Source of the DNA: Sandaracinaceae bacterium
GTDB taxonomy: Bacteria > Myxococcota_A > Polyangia > Polyangiales > JAFGIB01
Direction of reading: 5' to 3'
Length of the DNA stretch: 9,707 nucleotides
Assembly (NCBI GenBank): GCA_017881145.1
Contig: JADGRG010000513.1
Span: forward strand, 1 to 9,707
Each line of letters starts with the position of its first letter. Position 1 is the stretch's first letter. Shown here one piece after another: positions 1 to 6,506 of the stretch. Both the position numbers and the translations under genes were made by a program. Below the pieces are notes generated by a model, which had not been told where the DNA came from, made no database searches, and saw only the letters and a program-made list of their open reading frames with translations.

Positions 1-406
1 CGTCGCGGTGCAACAACCGACGCGAGTGCACAAGCGCCAGCGCCGACGCCACATCGCGCAGCACGCTGCAGGCATCCTTCCACGGCATCGGCGCGCGCTT
101 ATCGGCGGTCTCGCCCCTGAGTCGCTCCATCGTGTAGAAGGGCGTGCCGTCGATGCCGTACTCGAGGACCGACACGATGTGCGGATGCGCCAGGTTCTTG
201 AGCGTGTGAAACTCGCGTTCGAAGAGCTCGACCGCTACCGGGTTGCGCGCTGTTTCCGCCGACAACCATTTCAGCGCGAGCTCGGCCCCATCCACGCTGT
301 CGGTCACCGCGTGCACGACCCCCATACCGCCTTCGCCGAGCGTCTCGCCCAGCCGATAGCGCCCACCAATGATCGCAACCCGTCCGGTCTGCTGGTGATC
401 CGTCAC
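1..406 (-). CDS. Serine/threonine protein kinase, N-terminal part (cut by window edge)
   Basis: Eukaryotic-type (Hanks) Ser/Thr protein kinase, expected to phosphorylate cytoplasmic proteins in signalling. The visible 135 residues begin with a GTG codon at 406-404. An in-frame TGA lies at 424-422 with no other usable start between, so this start is well fixed, although no good ribosome binding site precedes it. After a short non-conserved leader comes the glycine loop GEGGMG (about residues 24-29). The ATP-binding lysine follows in ELALKWL (K46), then a helix-C region with glutamates at 60 and 64, the segment AHPHIVSVLEYG, a hinge-like TMERLRGE, and the start of the catalytic loop LLHRD (133-135), where the window ends. 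The DFG motif, activation segment and any C-terminal sensor or membrane domains lie outside. It stands alone here; upstream is decayed DNA with an insertion-sequence remnant. Kinases of this kind are abundant in Myxococcota. Family assignment is firm; the substrate is unknown. Confidence 0.93.
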   Translation of the reverse strand, partial: MTDHQQTGRVAIIGGRYRLGETLGEGGMGVVHAVTDSVDGAELALKWLSAETARNPVAVELFEREFHTLKNLAHPHIVSVLEYGIDGTPFYTMERLRGETADKRAPMPWKDACSVLRDVASALALVHSRRLLHRD

Positions 407-582
407 TGGCCAAATCTTAGATCACGCTGTCCGGCTACGATAGCGGTGGGCCGAGGTTGGCCAGGGCGATCGAGTTCTAATTCCAGTGTGCGCCGTGTAG
501 ATCGGGGTGGTGATTTGTGAGTAGATCCCCGCTACGCCCCGTCGTGATCTCATCATCATCACGGTGTCGTCGTCGGCCTCGC

Positions 583-723
583 TCAGCCGGCGGCGGCGAT
601 CATCTGATGCGGCAGTAGCGCCACGCGATCGAGGATCGCAGCCTCGGCGCGCAGGTACTTGGCAGGGTCCACGCCAGCGAGCTTGGCGCTCTCGATGAGC
701 GAGTAGAAGAGCGCGGCGACCGC
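583..723 (-). pseudogene. IS66-family transposase, C-terminal remnant
   Basis: About 46 codons ending in a TGA at 585-583 match the conserved C-terminal tail of IS66-family transposases. The run AVAALFYSLIESAKLAGVDP, followed by AKYLR and a terminal LPHQM, is the characteristic block after the DDE domain in these proteins (typically ...AALFYSLIETAKLxGVDPxxYL...LPHE). The rest of the transposase, including the catalytic residues, is absent. Upstream of about position 723 the same frame stays open but no longer resembles IS66. I see no accessory IS66 orfs and could not identify terminal inverted repeats. It is best read as a leftover of an old insertion, not a working element. The assignment rests on family-motif recall from a short stretch. 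Confidence 0.72.
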
Positions 724-1311
724 CGAAGGACACGGACACATCGAGTATCGGCGCGTGCATGCCATGCCGCTCGGCGCGCTGCCGTCGCGGATGAAAGCTG
801 ACTGGACCGACCTGCGCACCGCCGTGTTGGTCGAGCGCATTCGCAAGCTCGCCAGCAACTTCGTGATCAACAACACGGTATTCGAATCGAGCGGCCAGAA
901 GCTCTGTTCTGACACAAATACCGGGAGCAACGTTCTCGAATTCGTGCCGGCCGGTTCTAAGGGCTCGTCCTCCACCACCCACTGCATACCCGGCGTTCCT
1001 GCGATCATCCAGTCCGACCCGTTTCCCTCCATTGCGGACAACGGCGGACCGACCTTCACCGCCATGCCATCCATGTCCACGGGGGGCAGCCAGCTGGTTG
1101 GTGCCGGCTCTGGGTGTCTGTCGACCGACCAACGTGGCGCAACACGCAACACGGCAAAGTGCACTCTCGGTGCCGTCGAGTAAGCTAATCTGATAGGCGC
1201 ATTCGCCGATTCCACGTCGAGCAACGATTCCTCTCTTTGCGAGACGTGCTGCATCGACGCTCAAAGAGTTCCACGATCGACGACGCCACCGACGTCAACG
1301 TGCTGCAATAG
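724..1311. other. Unassigned region open on both strands (likely decayed sequence)
   Basis: No recognisable gene. Two long reading frames oppose each other here. One runs on + from 755 to 1183 (142 codons). The other runs on - from 1254 leftwards, continuous with the IS66 remnant. By hand count over the shared stretch, third-position GC is about 80% in both frames, so codon bias does not choose the strand. First-position G looks richer in the - frame. Neither product shows a motif, signal peptide or membrane segment that I recognise. A 7-bp inverted repeat (CTCTTTG at 1233-1239, CAAAGAG at 1262-1268) with a 22-nt loop lies near its right end, without a following T-run. I regard the region as remnants between the kinase and the transporter operon. 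Confidence 0.4.
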
Positions 1312-1354
1312 GTGTTCTCCGCCGGGGGTACCAGCTTCGAGGCGGGCTATCTGC

Positions 1355-2194
1355 TCAAGCCGCAGCGACGCTGGTGCTGGCGTTGGCCTGCGGCGTGGGC
1401 GCAGTGCTCAGCGCCGGGCTGGCTTCGTGCTGGACCTGCTCCTCCAAGAAGCTCATCACCCGCTCCCGCAGGACGTAGTAGTTGGGATCGTCGAGGACTG
1501 CTTTGCGTTCACGCGGACGCGCAAAGGGAACTTCCAAGATTTCTCCCACGCGGGCTTCTGGGCCCTTGGTCATCATCACGATGCGGTCCGAGAGAAAGAG
1601 CGCTTCATCGACGTCATGCGTGATCATGAGCGCAGATTTGTCGTCGTGTGCCCAAAGCTCGATCAACACGTCCTGTAGCTCCATCCGTGTCAGCGAGTCG
1701 AGCATGCCGAATGGCTCATCCAGGAGCAGTAAGTTTGGACTGAGCGCGAAGGCTCGCGCCAGGCCCACCCGTTGGCGCATTCCAGCGGAGAGCGCAGCCG
1801 GCTTCTTGTCGAGTGCGTCGCCCAGGCCCACCAGCTCCAAGTGATGAGCTGCGATCTGCACTTGCTCCTTGTGGCTCTTGCGAGAGTGAGCCTGCTCCAC
1901 TCCCAAGAGCACGTTCTCTAGCGCGCTCATCCACGGGAAGAGGTTCGGAGCCTGAAATACCACGCCGCGGTCAGGGCCCGGCTCAGTCACCTCCTTGCCG
2001 CCCAGGATGATCGCGCCGGCGCTGCTATCAGTGAGGCCGGCCACCATCGAGAGCACGGTCGACTTGCCACAGCCGGAGTGGCCGATGATGCTGACAAACT
2101 CGCCCCGTTGCATGCTGAGATCGAAGTCCTTGACGATCACTTGCGAGCCGAAGGCTTTGCTTACCTGCGAGATCTCTAGGTACTTGCTGCTCAT
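1355..2194 (-). CDS. nrtD: Nitrate-type ABC transporter ATP-binding protein (NrtD-like)
   Basis: Cytoplasmic ATPase subunit of an NrtABCD/SsuB/TauB-class importer, which powers uptake through the NrtB-like permease. It has 279 residues: Walker A GHSGCGKST (38-46), Q-loop Gln81 in VVFQAPNLFPW, signature LSAGM (135-139), Walker B LLLLDE with catalytic Glu160, D-loop GMLDSLTR, and H-loop His193 in MITHDVDEA. The segment LLLLDEPFGMLDSLTRMELQ is very characteristic of NrtD. The signature carries Ala where LSGGQ has its first Gly; some NrtD proteins, as I recall, also vary here (LSNGM). A Ser/Thr/Ala-rich tail of about 25 residues follows the ATPase core. The start ATG at 2194 overlaps the stop of the upstream ATPase gene by 4 bp (ATGA), implying translational coupling. 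It is the last gene of the operon; I see no convincing terminator after it. The class is certain; the nitrate assignment comes from the neighbouring binding protein. Confidence 0.93.
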   Translation of the reverse strand: MSSKYLEISQVSKAFGSQVIVKDFDLSMQRGEFVSIIGHSGCGKSTVLSMVAGLTDSSAGAIILGGKEVTEPGPDRGVVFQAPNLFPWMSALENVLLGVEQAHSRKSHKEQVQIAAHHLELVGLGDALDKKPAALSAGMRQRVGLARAFALSPNLLLLDEPFGMLDSLTRMELQDVLIELWAHDDKSALMITHDVDEALFLSDRIVMMTKGPEARVGEILEVPFARPRERKAVLDDPNYYVLRERVMSFLEEQVQHEASPALSTAPTPQANASTSVAAA

Positions 2195-3039
2195 ACGACA
2201 GGCTCCCTATTGGCATGTAGTGGCGGTGCGACGCGGGTGCGAGCGCGTTCCTTGCGCTTCTTTCCGGAGGCCATCAGGTACTCGATCACCTCGCCACGAA
2301 TGGCCTTGAAACGTGGATCGTGATTGAGTGCTTTGCGGTCGCGGGGGCGTTCGATATCGATGTCGATGAAGGGGCCGAGCTTCGCGGATGGCCCGGCATC
2401 CAGCGCGGCGATCCGGTCGGCCAGCAGAATGCCTTCGTCGCCATCGTTGGTGATGAGCAGGATGGTCTTGCCACTGACACGACAGATGCGTGCCAGCTCC
2501 TCCTGTAAGGTGGCTCGGGTCAGTGCATCCAGAGCGCCGAGCGGCTCGTCGAGCAGCAGCAGCTCGGGCTCCATCGCTAGAGCACGCGCCAGGGCGACCC
2601 GCTGCCGCATTCCACCGGAGAGCTCCGCGGGCTTTTTGTCACGTGCATGGCTGAGATTGACCAACGCCACGTGTCGCTCGGTGTGCTCGCGTCGTTGTGC
2701 CGAGCTGAGCTGCGGGAAGACTTGGTCGACGGCCAGACGAACGTTGTCGAAGACGCTCAGCCAGGGCAGCAGGGAATAGCTCTGGAAGACGACGGCTCGC
2801 TCGGGCCCCGGCGCACGCACGGGCTTGCCATCGAAGTGAATGCTGCCTGAGTCCGCGCGCAAGAGGCCAGCAATCAGCGACACGATGGTGCTCTTGCCGG
2901 CCCCGGAGAAGCCGACGATGGCGACCAACTCGCCGCGCTCGACGCTGAGATCGAGACCGTGCAGGACTTCGGTGCGCTGCGCGCCCTCACCGTAGCCCTT
3001 GCACACGCCCTTTAGGACCAGTTGGGGTGCGCTGCTCAT
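2191..3039 (-). CDS. Nitrate-type ABC transporter ATP-binding protein, first of two (NrtC position)
   Basis: Second ATPase of the importer, 282 residues and clearly different from its neighbour. Walker A is GFSGAGKST (43-51), Q-loop Gln86 is in VVFQSYSLLPW, the signature is LSGGM (140-144), and Walker B is LLLLDEP with Glu165. The H-loop reads LLITNDGDEG, so the switch histidine is replaced by Asn198 (codon at 2448-2446). The cyanobacterial NrtC carries a C-terminal NrtA-like regulatory domain. This protein ends soon after the ATPase fold with a basic tail (KKRKERARTR), so the name nrtC would be positional only. The ATG at 3039 overlaps the nrtB stop as ATGA. The frame is also open for 119 codons further upstream, but that lies inside nrtB and is not a real extension. 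Most likely it forms a heterodimer with the downstream ATPase. Confidence 0.92.
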   Translation of the reverse strand: MSSAPQLVLKGVCKGYGEGAQRTEVLHGLDLSVERGELVAIVGFSGAGKSTIVSLIAGLLRADSGSIHFDGKPVRAPGPERAVVFQSYSLLPWLSVFDNVRLAVDQVFPQLSSAQRREHTERHVALVNLSHARDKKPAELSGGMRQRVALARALAMEPELLLLDEPLGALDALTRATLQEELARICRVSGKTILLITNDGDEGILLADRIAALDAGPSAKLGPFIDIDIERPRDRKALNHDPRFKAIRGEVIEYLMASGKKRKERARTRVAPPLHANREPVV

Positions 3040-3821
3040 GCTGTCCTCAGGCGTGCTTCGAGCATGCTCATCAACCGGTCCAGCAAAAAACCCACGATGC
3101 CGATGGTCGCGATGCAGAGGATCAGGTGCTCGTAGATTAGACTGTTGTACTCCTGCCAGAGGAAACCTCCGACCCCCGGCGCTCCGGTGAGCATCTCGGC
3201 CGCTACGATTACCAGCCAAGCGATGCCCAAGCTGAGCCGGAAGCCCGTGAACATGTAAGGCAGTGCGGCGGGCAGCGTGATCTTGAAGAGTCGTTTGGTG
3301 CGCGAGAGCCGCAGCACTCGGGCGACGTTCACGTAGTCCTGTGGGATGGAGCGCACGCCCAGCGCGGTGTTGAGCACCGTCGGCCACATCGAGCACATGG
3401 CGATGGTGAAGATGCCCGCGGGCTCAGGCTTCTGGAAGATCACGAGCCCCAGTGGCAACCAGGCCAAAGGCGAGACTGGCCGTAAGATCTGGATGATCGG
3501 ATCCAAGCTCTTGGTGAAAGACTTGGACATTCCGAGCAAGAGGCCGAGCGGTGTGCCCAAGACAAGTGCAAGGCTGTAGCCCTTCGCAACGCGCACGAGC
3601 GAGTACCAGGTGAAGCGCAGGATGCCCTGGTCCAGCTCGCCGCGCTTCTCGAAAGGAGCCAGCACGTAGAGCTTGCTCACCTCCCAGGTCTTCCACGGGT
3701 TTGGCAGGCTAGGCGCCACGGTGGCGCTGATGATCGCCCAAAGCGCGATCACCCCTCCCACTCCGAGGAGTGGCAGGACCACGCTTTCGATGATTCGATC
3801 TGAGAGTGTCTTCGGGCTCAT
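3036..3821 (-). CDS. nrtB: Nitrate-type ABC transporter permease (NrtB)
   Basis: Inner-membrane permease of the BPD_transp_1 family, 261 residues, the usual size for NrtB/SsuC. Hydrophobic segments are visible at roughly 15-33, 80-97, 117-130, 134-152, 187-208 and 231-249. The stretch LRPVSPLAWLPLGLVIFQKP (113-132) and the following MCSMWPTVLNTALGV and IPQDYVNVARVLRLS are hallmark NrtB sequence. The EAA-type coupling loop, about 160-190, ends in KITLPAALPYMFTGFRLS. AEMLTGAPGVGGFLW (208-222) follows, as in nitrate and sulfonate permeases. It should form a homodimer docked on the two different ATPases. The start ATG at 3821 is preceded by GAGG about 9 nt upstream. The gene lies 40 bp after nrtA and its stop overlaps the next gene's ATG as ATGA. 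Nothing appears missing. Confidence 0.95.
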   Translation of the reverse strand: MSPKTLSDRIIESVVLPLLGVGGVIALWAIISATVAPSLPNPWKTWEVSKLYVLAPFEKRGELDQGILRFTWYSLVRVAKGYSLALVLGTPLGLLLGMSKSFTKSLDPIIQILRPVSPLAWLPLGLVIFQKPEPAGIFTIAMCSMWPTVLNTALGVRSIPQDYVNVARVLRLSRTKRLFKITLPAALPYMFTGFRLSLGIAWLVIVAAEMLTGAPGVGGFLWQEYNSLIYEHLILCIATIGIVGFLLDRLMSMLEARLRTA

Positions 3822-3861
3822 GGTGTGCTTGCCTCAGGTGAATGCGCGTGCGCGCCGTTGT

Positions 3862-5220
3862 TCACGCTGCCAAATTGTGGACCGCAAACGATGTCGCGTA
3901 GGTTTCTGGGTCGTTAGGATTGAAGGTCACACCGTCGAAGAGCGTTTCAGGCGCAGTGTTCGGTCCACCGTGGGCGTAGCCGAGCTCCTTCATGGCTTCT
4001 TCGTAGAGGTCGCTGCGCATCACGCGCTTGGCGATGCCTTCGTAGTCTGGCTTGGCCGGCACCATGCCCCAGCGGCGGAACTGCGTTAGCCACCACACCG
4101 CATACTTGGCTTGCGGGTAGTTGCAGTTGCGCGAGCTGAAGATCATGTAGTTGGGATCTTCCTTCTTGCGTCCGTCGCCGTAATCGTAATGGCCCAGCAG
4201 GCGCGGCAGGAGAACATCCGGCGGGCAGTTGATGTAGGTCGGCCGCGAAACGATGGCCGCTTGTTCGGGGCGATTCTTCAGGTCGTCCAGCCACAAGCTG
4301 GCCTCGTGCAAGGCCTTGAGCACGGCCTTCACGGTCCTGGGATTCTTCTGCGCGAAGTCTTCGCGGAAGGCGCAGACTTTCTCGGGATGATCCTTCCAGA
4401 TCTCCTGCGTCGTGATGCCGGTGAAGCCTGTGCCATCGCTGATGGCTCGGGCATTCCAGGGCTCGCCCACACAGAAGCCGTCCATCTTGCCCACCTTCAT
4501 GTTCGCCACCATCTGTGGGGGCGGCACCGTCACCAACGACACGTCCTTGTCGGGGTTGATTCCACCCGCGGCCAGGTAGTAGCGCATCCACATCGCGTGG
4601 GTTCCCGGCGGGAAGGTCTGCGCGAAGCTGAGCGGTGTGCCGGCCTTCTTGGCGGCGTCCGCCAGCGGTTTGATCAGCGCGGGTTTGTCCGAGATCTTTC
4701 CCTTCCACTCCGCCTTGAGCGTGATCGCTTGGCCATTACGGTTGAGCAACCAGGGCACCACCATCGGCACCTGCGGCGAGCCGAGCAGACCCATGGTGGA
4801 AGCGATGGGCATGCCCAAGAGCATATGCGTGGCGTGGATATCGCCGTTGGTCAGCGAGTCGCGGATCGCCGCCCAACTGGCGCCTTTCACCACGGTGGAG
4901 TTGATGCCGTACTTCTTGAATAGCCCTCTTTCGTGCGCGATCACGATCGGAGAGCAGTCGGTCAGCGCGATCATGCCGAAACGCAGATCCGCGATCTCGG
5001 GAGCATTCTTGTTGACGGGGGCGGAGGGCGCTGGAGCAGTAGAGGGTTTGCCTGCCGCAGTGGAGGTGGTCTGCTCGTCGCTCTTACAGGCGCTGCCGAG
5101 CAGGCTTGCGCCGAGGCTCGCTGCGCCGAGACCAGCTGCGCCGAGCTTCAGGAAATCTCGGCGCGAAACGCCGGTGTTGGGTGCTGCAACATTCGCTCTC
5201 GGTTTCTTGTGCTTGCTCAT
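3862..5220 (-). CDS. nrtA: Nitrate/nitrite ABC transporter substrate-binding protein (NrtA family), Tat-exported
   Basis: Periplasmic receptor that captures the anion and delivers it to NrtB, 452 residues. The N-terminus has a twin-arginine motif, SRRDFLKLG (19-27), then an Ala/Gly/Leu-rich segment ending LLGSAC. Cys45 is a plausible lipid anchor, although the residue three before it is Gly, not the usual Leu. A Pro/Ser/Thr/Ala linker (about 50-72) precedes the binding domain. Family hallmarks include ASWAAIRD, ATHMLLGMP, NRNGQAIT, GTHAMWMRYYLAAGGI, FCVGEPWNARAI and IWKDHPEK. From memory, nitrate in crystallised NrtA is held by Trp, Gln, His and Lys in these segments; the counterparts here would be W116, Q164, H208 and K276. 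Bicarbonate-binding CmpA has a Glu near the Lys position, so nitrate or nitrite is favoured. The start is supported by AGGAG 7 nt before ATG 5220. The gene is 15 bp after the outer-membrane gene, so it is very likely co-transcribed with it. Confidence 0.94.
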   Translation of the reverse strand: MSKHKKPRANVAAPNTGVSRRDFLKLGAAGLGAASLGASLLGSACKSDEQTTSTAAGKPSTAPAPSAPVNKNAPEIADLRFGMIALTDCSPIVIAHERGLFKKYGINSTVVKGASWAAIRDSLTNGDIHATHMLLGMPIASTMGLLGSPQVPMVVPWLLNRNGQAITLKAEWKGKISDKPALIKPLADAAKKAGTPLSFAQTFPPGTHAMWMRYYLAAGGINPDKDVSLVTVPPPQMVANMKVGKMDGFCVGEPWNARAISDGTGFTGITTQEIWKDHPEKVCAFREDFAQKNPRTVKAVLKALHEASLWLDDLKNRPEQAAIVSRPTYINCPPDVLLPRLLGHYDYGDGRKKEDPNYMIFSSRNCNYPQAKYAVWWLTQFRRWGMVPAKPDYEGIAKRVMRSDLYEEAMKELGYAHGGPNTAPETLFDGVTFNPNDPETYATSFAVHNLAA

Positions 5221-5235
5221 GCTCTGGCTCCTGGC

Positions 5236-6429
5236 TCAGAAGATCACCGGTATGTCGAGTTGTACGGCGCCGTACTTCTGCTTGGCCAAGGGATTGTCGA
5301 GCGGCAGCGAGTACGACACGCCGGGACGCAACCAGCTCTTGGCACCGAGCTTGATATGTCCACGCAAACCGAACGCAAAGGTGCTGGTGTCGCGCAGCTC
5401 GTCTTCGGTGTAAGGAGGCTTGCCGCCTTTGATCGTGGACGGAGTCGAGAGCCAACGTTGGTGGCGCAGCTCGACGCCAGCCGAGAGCTGCGGGATGAAG
5501 AAGTAGCCGACGTGCAGGCCGGTGGTGAAGTTGGTGCGCGCTGCGTCCTTGTTGGCGGCGTTCTTGTCGCCGCGCACGCGCTCCATTTGGAAGAGCGTAG
5601 CTTCAGCCTGCACCGTGAGGCCGTGGGCGACGTAGGCGACGTCGACGCCAGGGATGATCGTGAAGTAGTTGACGGCAAACATCGCGTTGTCCATTGCGGA
5701 ACGAGCCGATGCGCCGCGGGTGTTGGCCTCTGCATCGCTAGGGTTGGGGGTGTCACCGCCACCGCTGCCGACTGGGAGCGTCACGCCCAGGAAGGCGGCG
5801 AGTCGAAAGTCGGAGCCGAGTTTCCACAGGTAGGTTCCGCCGATCACCGGGTTGATGAAGGTGAAGCCCGAGTCGAGCGTGGCACCCACTGTCTTGCCTG
5901 GCGCGGGCGCTGCGGTCGCGCCGGCCGGTGGCGAGTTGCTCACGATGCCCATGCGGAGCATGGGTGCGAACGAGTCCGTCAGCTTGTACGAGCCGAGCAG
6001 CATGCTGGCCACGGTGTTGCCACTCTTGTGCGACTTCGGGTTCTCGTAGAACGCGAACGCAGTGTCGGAACGCAGCACGGTAGCGGCTGCCGCGGGACGC
6101 AGCTGCCAAGGCAACGAGTACGGTGGCGGAGTCGGTTTCGCCGGTGGCTCCACGGTGGAGGTCGTCGGGGGTTCGGCCGTGATGACGGGTGTCTGCTCCG
6201 CGGGCGCCGCGGGTTCAGCTAGCGGAGTCGCAGCGCTTGCGGGCGCCGCAGCCGGCGCCTCGAGAGGCGCGTCTGCCGGTTGCGCGCGGGCTTGGCTCGC
6301 GCAGACGAGCAGGCCACTCGCCAACGCGCAGGACAAGGTAATGTGTGCCGGAAGCCCGGCGTTGCGGGCGAAGAGGTAAGTGCAGCCAGCGGGCCGCGGT
6401 TGAGTGGTGACACGCGATAGGATGTTCAT
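5236..6429 (-). CDS. Outer-membrane beta-barrel protein heading the nrt operon (candidate channel)
   Basis: A 397-residue protein with a signal peptide. A long n-region is followed by a hydrophobic core (about 30-44) and a likely signal peptidase I site after SQARA (about residue 49). A Pro/Ala/Glu/Thr-rich linker runs to about residue 105. The remaining 290 or so residues alternate polar and hydrophobic positions with short Gly/Pro/Asn turns (for example TLDSGFTFINPVIGGTYLW and LHVGYFFIPQLSAGVELRH), and the last residue is Phe. A terminal aromatic is the usual mark of a BAM-inserted outer-membrane barrel. I cannot name a family; it generally resembles MetA-like/porin-type transport barrels. 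I chose ATG 6429 because it directly precedes the signal peptide. The frame is open to 6642, but that extension would bury the signal. Its stop lies only 15 bp before nrtA, so it probably admits the substrate of the ABC system. Barrel assignment is likely; the substrate is inferred. Confidence 0.8.
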   Translation of the reverse strand: MNILSRVTTQPRPAGCTYLFARNAGLPAHITLSCALASGLLVCASQARAQPADAPLEAPAAAPASAATPLAEPAAPAEQTPVITAEPPTTSTVEPPAKPTPPPYSLPWQLRPAAAATVLRSDTAFAFYENPKSHKSGNTVASMLLGSYKLTDSFAPMLRMGIVSNSPPAGATAAPAPGKTVGATLDSGFTFINPVIGGTYLWKLGSDFRLAAFLGVTLPVGSGGGDTPNPSDAEANTRGASARSAMDNAMFAVNYFTIIPGVDVAYVAHGLTVQAEATLFQMERVRGDKNAANKDAARTNFTTGLHVGYFFIPQLSAGVELRHQRWLSTPSTIKGGKPPYTEDELRDTSTFAFGLRGHIKLGAKSWLRPGVSYSLPLDNPLAKQKYGAVQLDIPVIF

Positions 6430-6454
6430 ATGGATGGGTTTAATGCTCTGACGG

Positions 6455-6473
6455 GTCGCGAACGTTTCGCGAC
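6455..6473. promoter_or_regulatory. Perfect 8-3-8 inverted repeat, operator-like
   Basis: GTCGCGAA, three bases, TTCGCGAC: a perfect dyad of 8-bp arms ending 25 bp before the first start codon of the transporter operon. Its size and symmetry suit a binding site for a dimeric regulator. As RNA it would form a compact hairpin in the leader, but no T-run follows, so it is not an intrinsic terminator. I cannot name the regulator; the sequence does not match FNR/CRP (TTGAT-N4-ATCAA) or NtrC (TGCACC-type) sites as I know them. Confidence 0.5.
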
Positions 6474-6506
6474 ATCGACTTCGCTGTAAGAACGCGGCGA
6501 CATCGA
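6469..6506. repeat. Pair of 10-bp direct repeats GCGACATCGA
   Basis: GCGACATCGA occurs at 6469-6478 and again at 6497-6506, with start points 28 bp apart. The first copy overlaps the right arm of the dyad at 6455-6473. Two identical 10-mers in a leader under 300 bp, next to a palindrome, could be half-sites of a regulator, but GC-rich composition makes chance matches easier. Confidence 0.35.

Noticed and set aside
497..527. Direct repeat GTAGATC at 497-503 and 521-527
   Set aside because: Only 7 bp, two copies; I cannot tie it to an IS end or a regulator.
551..562. Short CAT/ATC triplet run
   Set aside because: Four units of a trinucleotide are within chance and no gene uses them.
1233..1268. 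Inverted repeat CTCTTTG/CAAAGAG as terminator of the nrt operon
   Set aside because: The loop is 22 nt, the stem only 7 bp, there is no T-run, and it lies about 90-120 bp beyond the nrtD stop.
3040..3396. 119-codon upstream extension of the first ATPase gene
   Set aside because: It lies wholly inside nrtB in another frame; the ATGA overlap at 3036-3039 gives the proper start directly before the ATPase fold.
4111..4923. Long + strand frames opposite nrtA and the barrel gene (also 4933-6222)
   Set aside because: They are antisense shadows of well-identified genes in GC-rich DNA; the products are low-complexity Arg/His/Ala-rich sequences.
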